Shown in pieces: positions 54,453 to 63,900 of a stretch of DNA of 64,000 bases. The position numbers and the translations under genes were made by a program. The notes beneath the pieces were generated by a model. The model had not been told where the DNA came from, ran no database searches, and was given only the letters and a program-made list of their open reading frames with translations. Positions within the stretch are counted from its first letter, which is position 1. The number at the start of each line of letters is the position of its first letter. Source of the DNA: Magnetospirillum fulvum (GTDB taxonomy: Bacteria > Pseudomonadota > Alphaproteobacteria > Rhodospirillales > Magnetospirillaceae); assembly GCF_900108475.1 (NCBI RefSeq), contig NZ_FNWO01000008.1, positions 124,001-188,000 on the forward strand, read 5' to 3'.

Positions 54453-55046
54453 ATGACCAGAATCCTTATTCTCGGCGCGCACGGGCAGATCGCCCGTGTC
54501 GCCACCCATCTGCTGCTCGACCGCACCGACGCCGAGCTGACGCTGTATCTACGCAGAGCCAAGCGGCTGTCCGCGCTGGCGGACAAGGATCGCGTCATCG
54601 TGGTGGAGGGCGACGTGCTCGATACGGCGACGCTCGAAGCAGCGATGGCGGGGCAGGATGTCGTTTACGCCAACCTGTCCGGTGCGATGGCGAAACAGGC
54701 CGACGCGATCATCGCCGCCATGCACAAGGCAAACGTCCAGCGGCTGATCTTCATCAGCTCGATGGGCATTTACGACGAGGTGCCGGGCGAGCGCCATGGC
54801 AGCATCCTTGATCCCTATCGCCAGTCGGCGGCGACGATCGAGGCATCGGACCTCGACTATACGATCATCCGTCCGGCCTGGCTCAATGATCGCGATGAGA
54901 TCGCCTACGGCACGACCGTGAAGGGCGAGATATTCGCCAATGCCGGTGCCTCTGTCTCGCGCAAGAGCGTCGCGGACCTCATCGTCAAGCTGGCGACCAC
55001 GCCCGGCCTAGGCCGCCGCGAAAGTCTGGGTCTGCACGCGGTGTAG
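54453..55046 (+). CDS. Atypical SDR / NmrA-like NAD(P)H-binding protein
   Basis: 197 residues. The N-terminal ILILGAHGQIARVATHLLLD is a GxxGxxA Rossmann motif, and VVEGDVLDTATLEAAMAGQD, RLIFISSMGIYDEVPGER and YTIIRPAWLND follow as in NAD(P)H-dependent SDR-A/NmrA proteins (YwnB-like). There is no complete catalytic YxxxK, so it may act as a reductase with an unusual site or as a redox sensor. The ATG overlaps the end of a 10-codon frame (MSPMRKDTVK) that is probably not a gene. Confidence 0.85.
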   Translation: MTRILILGAHGQIARVATHLLLDRTDAELTLYLRRAKRLSALADKDRVIVVEGDVLDTATLEAAMAGQDVVYANLSGAMAKQADAIIAAMHKANVQRLIFISSMGIYDEVPGERHGSILDPYRQSAATIEASDLDYTIIRPAWLNDRDEIAYGTTVKGEIFANAGASVSRKSVADLIVKLATTPGLGRRESLGLHAV

Positions 55047-55090
55047 CGACGCAACGCCCTTTCAACAGTCACGATGAGCCGAACTGAAAA

Positions 55091-55120
55091 AGCCTGCCGC
55101 GCAAAAAAGCGCGGCAGGCT
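55091..55120. terminator. Perfect 12-bp bidirectional terminator hairpin
   Basis: agcctgccgcgc and gcgcggcaggct form a perfect 12-bp stem around a 6-A loop. On the minus strand it is followed by a ttttt run, so it terminates the SDR gene ending at 55150. It also lies 45 nt behind the plus-strand gene ending at 55046 and can serve both. Confidence 0.85.
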
Positions 55121-55149
55121 CTTCGGGACGTGACAGGGGGGGGGTGACG

Positions 55150-55992
55150 TCACGCCCCAGCGGGAAAGTCCGTGGATGCGGCCAATTCGCTTTGCGCCTC
55201 AAAGGCCTCGATCCGTTTGCGCAAGGTCGCAATGGTGCTTTCCAAAGCCTGTGAACCGAGCACAAGACGCATCGGCGCGGGTTCGACATCGACGCTTTCG
55301 ATGATGCGCGCGGCCATGAGGGCCGGATCGCCCGGGGCTAGCCCGTTCTTAGGGTCGAGCATGCGCAGGAAGGCATGGGCGGGCGTGTCGTCATAGAGGG
55401 GCGTCAGTGTCGCCACCTGGGCGCTGCCATAGCGGAATTCGGTACGGGCGCCACCGGGTTCAACGATGGTCATGCCGATGCCGAAGGCGGCAACTTCCTG
55501 GGCCACGGATTCCACGAAGCCTTCGATGCCCCATTTGGTGGCGTGATAGAGCGAATTCCCGGCAAAGGCGACCTGCCCGCCGTAGGACGAAATCTGGATG
55601 ATGCGGCCCCCACCCTGACCCCGCAGATGCGGGATGACGGCGCGGATAAGCTGGATCGATCCGGTGAGGTTGGTGGCGATCAGCTGGTCGATCTGTTGGT
55701 CAGAAAGCTCTTCGGCGGCCCCGAACAGGCCATAGCCGGCATTGCTGATGACGACGTCGATACGCCCGTGCTTGGCGAAGGAACGCTCAACCACCCTGCG
55801 GACGGCATCTCGGTCCGTCACGTCCAGGACTTCAGAGAAGAAGCTGTCGGGATAACGGTCACTCAACGCGGCGATCTTCGATGTGTCGCGGACGGTGCCG
55901 ACGACACGGTCGCCGCGTTCGAGAAGCTGGTCGGTCAGCTCCCGGCCAAAGCCACTGCTGACGCCGGTGATGAACCATGTGCGCTGTGACAT
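55150..55992 (-). CDS. SDR-family oxidoreductase
   Basis: 280 residues from MSQRTWFITGVSSGFGRELT, with GGGAGA before the ATG at 55992. It shows the TGxxxGFG cofactor motif, ISNAGYG, Ser in IIQISSYGGQVAFAGNS and the catalytic YHATKWGIEGF. C-terminal EPGGARTEF is typical of the classical SDR group with a larger substrate loop. It probably reduces a ketone or aldehyde with NADP(H). It is 19 nt from the carboxymuconolactone-decarboxylase-family gene on the same strand. Confidence 0.93.
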   Translation of the reverse strand: MSQRTWFITGVSSGFGRELTDQLLERGDRVVGTVRDTSKIAALSDRYPDSFFSEVLDVTDRDAVRRVVERSFAKHGRIDVVISNAGYGLFGAAEELSDQQIDQLIATNLTGSIQLIRAVIPHLRGQGGGRIIQISSYGGQVAFAGNSLYHATKWGIEGFVESVAQEVAAFGIGMTIVEPGGARTEFRYGSAQVATLTPLYDDTPAHAFLRMLDPKNGLAPGDPALMAARIIESVDVEPAPMRLVLGSQALESTIATLRKRIEAFEAQSELAASTDFPAGA

Positions 55993-56011
55993 CGGATGTC
56001 TCCCAGAGGTC

Positions 56012-56779
56012 TTAAGGCGTCTGCGACTTGGTGGCGTCATCGACGACCCGCAGCCCATTGAGGGTACGGGGATAGCCGATGAAGGGCAGAAGTTGGGTCA
56101 GCACGTCGATGAGCTTGGCTCGGTCGTTCCCGACATGCAGGTTGGCGGCGACGTGACCTTTGAGCTGCGGCTCGCAGCCGCCCAGCGCGACCAGCATGCT
56201 GAACGTCAGAAGCTCGCGGGTCGGGATATCGATACCGGTCCGCGTCAGAGTGTCGCCGAAACAGTTCCCCGACAGATAATGCTGGAAATGCAGCATATCG
56301 TCGGGCGAGGTGGCATAGAGGGTTTGCACCATCTCATCGCCGACGATCAGCGTCTCCACCGCCAGCCCTTTCTTCATGCGGGTCTCGGGCGTGGTGGTGG
56401 ATTGTCCCGGCAGCGGCAGGGTGACCCCCCGCTCGGTCAGCACCTCGTTGGTGGCATGAAGGAAATCGAAGACCTTGGCGATACCCACATAGGGGACCGC
56501 CTGATAGACGATTTCCTTGGCCTCGACCGGGGTGACGCCGATGGTCAGCGCCGCCCCCAACATGGCGCGGTACTCACGCACAGCCTGACTGGCGATAATC
56601 GCCGCCAACTGCACCATCAGCCGGGTCCGCTGATCCAGAGTGCTGTGGCGCAGAACTTCGTCGAAGGCGAAGTTGTCGAAGGTCTCGATCAACTCGGGAT
56701 CGGTCACCGCCAAGGTAGAGACATGACCGGGGAACAGTTCGTCGTGGTTCTTCTGGGCTTGTGGGTTGGGGGCCATCAT
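56012..56779 (-). CDS. Carboxymuconolactone decarboxylase-family protein, two domains
   Basis: 255 residues with two CMD/AhpD-like helical domains, residues about 30-120 (LDQRTRLMVQLAAIIASQAV then AKEIVYQAVPYVGIAKVFDF) and about 165-245 (IPTRELLTFSMLVALGGCEP then LLPFIGYPRTLNGLRVV). There is only one Cys in the second domain, so no AhpD CxxC redox site; the role is not peroxidase reduction. Such proteins are regularly found with cupin, SDR and AKR genes in aromatic or aldehyde catabolic islands. Confidence 0.88.
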   Translation of the reverse strand: MMAPNPQAQKNHDELFPGHVSTLAVTDPELIETFDNFAFDEVLRHSTLDQRTRLMVQLAAIIASQAVREYRAMLGAALTIGVTPVEAKEIVYQAVPYVGIAKVFDFLHATNEVLTERGVTLPLPGQSTTTPETRMKKGLAVETLIVGDEMVQTLYATSPDDMLHFQHYLSGNCFGDTLTRTGIDIPTRELLTFSMLVALGGCEPQLKGHVAANLHVGNDRAKLIDVLTQLLPFIGYPRTLNGLRVVDDATKSQTP

Positions 56780-56787
56780 GGCTCTCC

Positions 56788-56853
56788 TTACAGCTCTTGG
56801 CTGGTGGGGCGGAACAGGATCTCGTTGAATTCGACGGTCTCGGGCCGGCTCAT
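56788..56853 (-). pseudogene. C-terminal remnant of an SDR gene
   Basis: A 21-codon frame, MSRPETVEFNEILFRPTSQE plus Leu. The V-x-x-N-E-I-L-F-R-P-T-x-Q-E-L ending is the conserved C-terminus of COG4221-type SDRs. The catalytic body is missing. It stands between the carboxymuconolactone-decarboxylase-family gene and the downstream aldo-keto reductase, so a full SDR gene was once part of this operon. Confidence 0.5.
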
Positions 56854-56867
56854 GGGATTTACTCCAC

Positions 56868-57944
<1,077 letters not shown>

Positions 57945-58343
57945 TCAGGAGCCTTGATACTGGTCGTCGGCGACCTTATCCATCCAGACCACCGCCGTGC
58001 CGCCCTGGGATTCGGCGATAGCGATGTGGGTCATGGCCGTGGTGGCGGTGGCCCCATGCCAATGGCGTTCGCCGGGAGCGAACCAGATGACGTCGCCGGG
58101 ACGGATCTCCATGACCGGGCCACTCTCAGCCTGGGCCAGGCCGCACCCCGCCGTAACGATCAGGGTCTGGCCCAAGGGATGGGTGTGCCAAGCCGTGCGC
58201 GCCCCCGGCTCGAAGGTAACGAAGGCACCACCGATGCGGGCGTTGCCGGTTCCCTGGAACGGCTGGTCGACACGGACCATACCGGTGAAATAATCGTCAG
58301 ACCCCTGCACCGAAGGCTGCGATCCGTTGCGTTTGATGTCCAT
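57945..58343 (-). CDS. Cupin-domain protein
   Basis: 132 residues from MDIKRNGSQPSVQGSDDYFT. One small cupin barrel: GGAFVTFEPGARTAWHTHPL carries His-x-His, and VIWFAPGERHWHGATATTAM the second motif with His-x-x-His-like ligands. Metal-binding mono-cupin of the mandelonitrile lyase-like group, common beside SDR and CMD genes. It is the first gene of the minus-strand operon and divergent from the LysR gene. Confidence 0.88.
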   Translation of the reverse strand: MDIKRNGSQPSVQGSDDYFTGMVRVDQPFQGTGNARIGGAFVTFEPGARTAWHTHPLGQTLIVTAGCGLAQAESGPVMEIRPGDVIWFAPGERHWHGATATTAMTHIAIAESQGGTAVVWMDKVADDQYQGS

Positions 58344-58476
58344 GCCGCGGTTCCTTATCAAGGGAATCGTCGACGCCGCCCTGGCCTCGCCGATTGCCGT
58401 TGATGAAAATTTAGCAGCTGCACCCCCTCGCGATTAGGTGCTAAGACCGGCATGCACTTATGAAGGAGCTTCATGA

Positions 58477-59370
58477 ATGGCACGAGAGAACGTCAGCGAT
58501 CTTCTCGTCTTCCTGGCCGTGGCCCGGGAACGCAGCTTCACCAAGGCCGCAGCCAAACTTGGGGTATCGCAATCGGCGCTCAGCCATACCATCCGAGGGC
58601 TTGAGGAACGGCTGGGCATCCGGCTTCTGACACGCACCACCCGCAGCGTTTCGACGACCGTGGCCGGAGAGCGATTGCTGCTGACCTTGGGACCCAAGTT
58701 CGAAGAAATCGACGCGGAACTGGCCTCGTTGAACGAGCTTCGGGAAAAGCCGGCCGGGACGATCCGCATCACCACCGCCGAACATGCCGCCCAGACCGTG
58801 CTGTGGCCGAAGCTGGCCAGGTTCTTGCCCAACTATCCCGACATCAAGGTGGAAATCACCACGGATTACGGACTGCGCGACATCGTGGCGGACCGTTATG
58901 ACGCTGGCGTGCGACTGGGCGAACAGGTGGCCAAGGACATGATCGCCTTAAGGATCAGCCCGGATTTGCGCATCGCCGTGGTGGGCTCCCCCGCTTATTT
59001 CGCCGGTCGGGACATCCCCCGGACGCCACAGGATTTGTTGTCTCACTCCTGCATCAATCTGCGCCTGCCAACCTATGACAGCACCCTGATCTGGGAGTTC
59101 GAGAAGGACGGAAAGGATCTGAATGTTCATGTGGAAGGCCAAGTGGCGTTCAGTTCCGGCAGCCAGATTCTCAATGCCTGCCTTCTCGGGTTCGGTCTGG
59201 CCTATATCCCGGAAGATATGGTGGAAGCGCACCTGATCGAGCGGCGCTTGGTCCGGGTGCTGGATGATTGGTGCGCTCCCTTTCAGGGGTATCACCTTTA
59301 TTATCCCAGCCGCCGGCAATCCTCTCCGGCCTTCAATCTGCTCGTCAACGCCCTGCGCTATCGGAACTAG
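58477..59370 (+). CDS. LysR-family transcriptional regulator
   Basis: 297 residues, normal LTTR length. The HTH is VSDLLVFLAVARERSFTKAA then AKLGVSQSALSHTIRGLEER. The effector domain has EKPAGTIRITTAEHAAQTVL and LLGFGLAYIPEDMVEAHL. It is divergent from the cupin operon and upstream of the alcohol dehydrogenase, and a conserved two-palindrome element found before two downstream genes may be its binding site. The intergenic region also holds ATGAAGGAGCTTCAT just before the start. Confidence 0.94.
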   Translation: MARENVSDLLVFLAVARERSFTKAAAKLGVSQSALSHTIRGLEERLGIRLLTRTTRSVSTTVAGERLLLTLGPKFEEIDAELASLNELREKPAGTIRITTAEHAAQTVLWPKLARFLPNYPDIKVEITTDYGLRDIVADRYDAGVRLGEQVAKDMIALRISPDLRIAVVGSPAYFAGRDIPRTPQDLLSHSCINLRLPTYDSTLIWEFEKDGKDLNVHVEGQVAFSSGSQILNACLLGFGLAYIPEDMVEAHLIERRLVRVLDDWCAPFQGYHLYYPSRRQSSPAFNLLVNALRYRN

Positions 59371-59380
59371 AATCAGCGGG

Positions 59381-59437
59381 GCCATTGATGAACCTTTCTC
59401 ATAAGCTCTTGCGCATTTCCCTCACTAATCGCCATGC
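59381..59437 (+). promoter_or_regulatory. Two-palindrome element, copy 1 (upstream of the alcohol dehydrogenase)
   Basis: gccattgatgaacctttctc ataagctc then tgcgcatttccctcactaat cgc. Two nested inverted repeats are visible: ATGA-N7-TCAT and GCG-N-ATT...AATCGC. A second copy with the same layout lies at 60813-60870. The first repeat has the form of a LysR-type site. Confidence 0.55.
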
Positions 59438-59490
59438 CGAAGACCTGATACGAATCGGTCCAGAGTGGCCCTCCCCCCAAGGATACCCCA

Positions 59491-60639
59491 ATGGACAATT
59501 TCACATTTTTCAACCCGACGAAGATCGATTTCGGTAAGGGCAAAGAGCAGGTGATCGGCCAGCATCTGGCGGAGCATGGCATCAAGACGGTGTTGCTCTG
59601 CTATGGCAGCGAACGCATCAAGCGTGACGGCCTTTTCGCCGTCGTGAGCAAAAGCCTGGCCGCCCACCGCGTTGAGCTGGTTGAATGCGGCGGCATCGTC
59701 AGCAATCCCCTTTTGTCGAAGATTCGCGACGCCATCACCTTGGCACGCGCCACCCATGTCGATGCGGTTCTCAGCGTCGGGGGCGGCTCCGTCCTCGACA
59801 GCGCCAAGGCGATTGCTGCGGGCACCCTTTACGACGGCGACGTCTGGGATCTCTTCATCGGCAAAGGGTCCATCAAGGCCGCCTTGCCGATTTTCGACAT
59901 CCTGACTCTGGCGGCAACGGGCAGCGAGATGAACTGCGGCGCCGTGATCACCAATGAGGAGACCAAGGAAAAGTTCGCAATCCAATCGGTGCATTGCTTC
60001 CCCAAGGTCTCGATCATCAACCCCGAATTGATGCAGACCATCTCTCGGGATTATCTGGTCTATTCCGCGGCGGACATCATCGCCCATTCGATCGAGGGAT
60101 ATTTCACGGCGTCCGTACAGCCGAAATTCCACTCGCGCATGGTCGAAGCCATCATCGGCACCGTGATCGAAACGACGGAAACCCTGCTGATCAATCCGTC
60201 AGATTATGACGCACGCGCCGAATTCGCCTGGGCCGCCACGCAAGCTCTGAATGGCCTGATCTATTCCGGCACCTCGGGCTTCAGTTATCCCAATCACATG
60301 ATCGAGCATTCTCTCTCGGCTCTGTTCAATGTGCCGCATGGGGCCGGGCTGTCCGTGGTGATCCCGGCCTGGATGAAGTGGTATCATGGTCGCAACCCGG
60401 CTCAGTTCGAACGCTTTGCCAGGACCATTTTCGGCGTTGCCACCGCCGAGGACGGCATTGCCGCGCTCGAAGCGTGGTTCGACAAGATCGGCACCCCCAC
60501 CCGCCTGTCGCAGTTAGGCATCCAGCAGGCCGATTTGGCAGCCACCATCGAGAATGTGCTGGGCAATGCCAGCTATTTTGGCGTCGCCGACATCTACACG
60601 CGCGATGTGGTCACAACCATTCTGACGAGTGCGCTTTAG
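59491..60639 (+). CDS. Iron-containing alcohol dehydrogenase (YqhD/BdhA-like)
   Basis: 382 residues, group III ADH. The NADP-binding GGGSVLDSAKAIAAG and metal-ligand residues Asp and His in SAADIIAHSIEGYF, with His in YPNHMIEHSLSALFNVPHGA, are clear. Nearest in pattern to the broad-range NADPH aldehyde reductase YqhD and butanol dehydrogenases. It would reduce aldehydes, fitting the aldo-keto reductase and LysR context. A conserved two-palindrome element lies 54-110 bp upstream. Confidence 0.94.
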   Translation: MDNFTFFNPTKIDFGKGKEQVIGQHLAEHGIKTVLLCYGSERIKRDGLFAVVSKSLAAHRVELVECGGIVSNPLLSKIRDAITLARATHVDAVLSVGGGSVLDSAKAIAAGTLYDGDVWDLFIGKGSIKAALPIFDILTLAATGSEMNCGAVITNEETKEKFAIQSVHCFPKVSIINPELMQTISRDYLVYSAADIIAHSIEGYFTASVQPKFHSRMVEAIIGTVIETTETLLINPSDYDARAEFAWAATQALNGLIYSGTSGFSYPNHMIEHSLSALFNVPHGAGLSVVIPAWMKWYHGRNPAQFERFARTIFGVATAEDGIAALEAWFDKIGTPTRLSQLGIQQADLAATIENVLGNASYFGVADIYTRDVVTTILTSAL

Positions 60640-60687
60640 CGGGCGGCGGAAAGCCCCCGCTTCGCGGTCGGTCTGCCGCCCGGACCC

Positions 60688-60773
60688 GCTCGGAGGCGCA
60701 GCCTCCGAGCCTCCGGTTCCTTTTATTTCAATGACTTGAAGAAATTGAGGGGTCGGGAGGCTTTGCCTCCCGA
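60688..60773. terminator. Tandem stem-loops behind the alcohol dehydrogenase
   Basis: First stem gctcggaggc (60688-60697) / gcctccgagc (60701-60710), perfect 10 bp with a 3-nt loop and a ttcctttt run after it. Second stem tcgggaggc (60753-60761) / gcctcccga (60765-60773), perfect 9 bp. The two are the probable terminator; similar gc-rich paired stem-loops are common intergenic elements in this lineage, from memory. Confidence 0.7.
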
Positions 60774-60812
60774 TTTGAGGATCGAGGGCAAAAGCCCCCG
60801 AAATCCTGTCGC

Positions 60813-60870
60813 GCCATTGATGAGCCTATCTCATAGGTCCATGCGATTCTTTCCCTCTAATCGCATACCG
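60813..60870 (+). promoter_or_regulatory. Two-palindrome element, copy 2 (upstream of the RND gene)
   Basis: gccattgatgagcctatctc ataggtcc then tgcgattctttccctctaat cgca. It has ATGA-N7-TCAT and a perfect GCGATT-N10-AATCGC, like copy 1 at 59381. The shared start gccattgatga is identical. Its location before a second transcription unit, behind terminators, supports a shared regulator. Confidence 0.55.
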
Positions 60871-60944
60871 GGGCAACTGATAATTTTTCTCAACACAGAT
60901 TGGGTCTGCCGAAGCAGTCCCGTTGCCTTGGAAAGGCCCTTCCC

Positions 60945-60989
60945 ATGGACATCACGCGCAGCGGCTCACAAGCCTCTTTGGCCGACTGA
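60945..60989 (+). pseudogene. N-terminal remnant of a cupin gene
   Basis: A 14-codon frame MDITRSGSQASLAD ending in a stop. It matches the start of the cupin at 57.9 kb (MDIKRNGSQPSVQG). The remaining cupin barrel is absent, and the RND gene follows 8 nt later. It appears to be debris where the RND gene was joined to a former cupin-operon promoter. Confidence 0.5.
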
Positions 60990-60997
60990 GGCCCACC

Positions 60998-63900
60998 ATG
61001 ATCGGACTCGTCAGGATTGCGCTCGCCCGGCCTCTGACCTTCGTGGTCATGGCTTTGCTGATTCTTATCTTCGGAGGGCTTGCCGCTCTCCGGACACCCG
61101 TGGACATCTTCCCCAACATCCGGGTTCCGGTGATCGCCATCGCCTGGACCTATAGCGGGTTGTCGCCGGAGGACATGGCCGGGCGGATCATCACGCCCTA
61201 TGAGCGGGCGCTGGGCAGTTCGGTCAACGATGTCGAGCACATCGAAAGTCAGTCACTGCAAGGCATGGGGATCGTCAAAATCTTCTTCCAGCCTGGGGCG
61301 GATATCCCCACCGCCACCGCGCAGGTGACCTCGGTGTCCCAAACCATGCTGCGGCAATTGCCGCCCGGCATCACCCCGCCGCTGATCCTCAACTACAATG
61401 CCGCCACCGTTCCGATCTTGCAACTGGCGCTGTCCGGCAAGGGATTGTCCGAGGGGCAGATGTTCGATCTGGGGGTGAATCTCATTCGCCCGCCCCTGGT
61501 CACCGTTCCCGGCGCCACGGTCCCCTATCCCTATGGCGGCAGCCTGCGCCAAATTCAGATCGACATCGATCCCGTGGCCCTGCAATCCAAGGGGCTGTCG
61601 GCCCAGGATGTCGGCGACGCCATCGCCGCCCAGACCCAGATCACCCCCGCCGGCTTCGTCAAGATCGGCAGCACCCAATATGCCGTTCGCCTGAACAATG
61701 CCCCCGGTTCGGTCGAGCAATTGGGCGATCTGCCGGTCAAGGTGGTGAATGGCGCGACCATCACCCTGCGCGACGTGGCCCATGTGCGCGATGGCGCGGC
61801 ACCGCAGACCAACGTCGTCCACGTCGATGGCAGCCGCTCGGTGGTGATGACCGTGTTGAAGAACGGGGCGGCATCCACCCTGGCGATCATCCAAGGCGTC
61901 AAGGACTCTTTGCCCGCCATCCAGTTGACCTTGCCAGACGCCCTGAAGGTGGTGCCGATCGGCGACCAGTCGGTGTTCGTCAAGGCGGCGGTGCAAGGGG
62001 TGGTGAGCGAAGGCATCATCGCCGCCGGGCTGACCTCGGTGATGATCCTGCTGTTCCTGGGATCATGGCGGTCGACGATCATCATCGCCGTTTCCATCCC
62101 GCTGGCGGTGCTCGCGGCGATCGTCTGCCTGTCGGTCAGCGGCAACACGCTCAACATCATGACGTTGGGCGGTCTGGCTCTGGCGGTCGGAATCCTGGTG
62201 GACGACGCGACAGTGACCATCGAGAACATCAACTGGCACCTGGAACAAGGCAAGCCGGTGCGTCAGGCGATCCTTGACGGCGCCGAGCAGATCGTGACGC
62301 CGGCCTTCGTCTCGCTGCTGTGCATCTGCATCGCGTTCGTTCCCATGCTCTTCCTGCCCGGCGTGGCGGGCTTTTTGTTCCTGCCGTTGGCGTTGGCGGT
62401 GGTGTTCGCCATGATCGCGTCGTTCATCCTGTCGCGCACGCTGGTGCCGACCATGGCCATGGCGCTGCTGAAGCCCCACGCGCCCAAGGCTGGAAACCCC
62501 GGCGCGCGCAATCCGCTGATCCGCTTCCAGCGCGGCTTCGACCAACGGTTCGAGCAGGTCCGGAGCCGCTACGGTCAGATGCTGGAACGGGTGCTGGGAT
62601 CGCCCCGGCCGGTCATCGTTGGATTTCTGGTGGCGGCGGGGCTGTCGTTCTTGCTGGTGCCGTTCCTGGGGCAGAACTTCTTCCCCGCAGTGGATGCTGG
62701 GGCCATGGTGCTGCACGTCCGGGCGCCGGTGGGAACCCGTATCGAGGACAGTTCGGCCGATTTCGACCGCATCGCCCGACGGATCCGTCAGATCATTCCG
62801 TCTCATGAACTGGTGTCGCTGGTCGACAACATCGGCATGCCGAACAGCATCATCAACTCGGTCTATAACAATTCCGGCACGATCGGGCCGCAGGACGGCG
62901 ATATTTTGATCCAGCTCGCCCCTGAGCATGCGCCAACGGCGGAGTATGTCCGCAAGCTGCGCGAAGACCTGCCACGGACGTTTCCCGGCATACAATTCTC
63001 GTTCCTGCCAGCCGATATCACCGCCCAGATCCTGAATTTCGGCGCGCCCGCACCCATCGACATCCAGATCGTCGGCCGCGACGTCAAGGGCAACGAGGCG
63101 TTCGCGCGCAAAGTGCTGCGGCGGATCGCGACCATCCCCGGCGTGGTCGATGCGCGCCTCCAGCAATCGTCGCGCTCCCCCCAGCTGAACGTGATTGTGG
63201 ACCGCAACCGCATCGGCCAGTTCGGACTGACCGAGCGTGACGTAACCACCAGCCTGGCCAGCGTGCTGGCGGGCACCGGGCAGACCGCGCCGGTTTATTA
63301 CCTGAACCCGGACAACGGCGTCTCCTATCCCGTGGTGGCCCAAGCACCGGAATACCGGATCGGCTCGGTGGACGAGTTGTCCAGCATCCCGGTCACCGGC
63401 CAGGGGGGAGACACGTCACAGACTCTCGGCGGGATCGCCGACATCGTCCGGGGCATTTCGCCAGCGGTGGTGTCCCATTACAACATCGCCCCGGTCATCA
63501 ACATCTTCGCCACCATCGACCGGCGTGACCTGGGAGCGGTGGCCGCCGACATCAACGCGGTGCTGGACGAGATGAAGGCCGAGGCCCCCAAGGCCACGAC
63601 TGCGATGCTGCGCGGCCAATCCGCGACCATGAATACCGCCTTTTCGGGTTTAGCGTTCGGTCTGGCCGGGGCGGTGGTGCTGATCTATCTGCTGATTGTC
63701 GTCAATTTCCAAAGCTGGCTTGACCCTTTCGTCATCATCACCGCGCTGCCCGGTGCGTTGGCCGGCATCGTCTGGATGCTGTTCGCGACCGGGACCACGC
63801 TGTCAGTACCGGCGCTGGTGGGAGCCATCATGTGCATGGGGGTGGCGACCGCCAACTCGATCCTGGTGGTCAGTTTCGCCCGCGAACGGCTGGTCGAACT

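Noticed and set aside
54423-54455. A 10-codon frame (MSPMRKDTVK) overlapping the NAD(P)-binding protein start
   Set aside because: Too short to judge and without similarity; a leader peptide role cannot be supported.
62063-63343. A 426-codon minus-strand frame in the second RND gene
   Set aside because: Shadow of the RND frame that continues uninterrupted to the window end.
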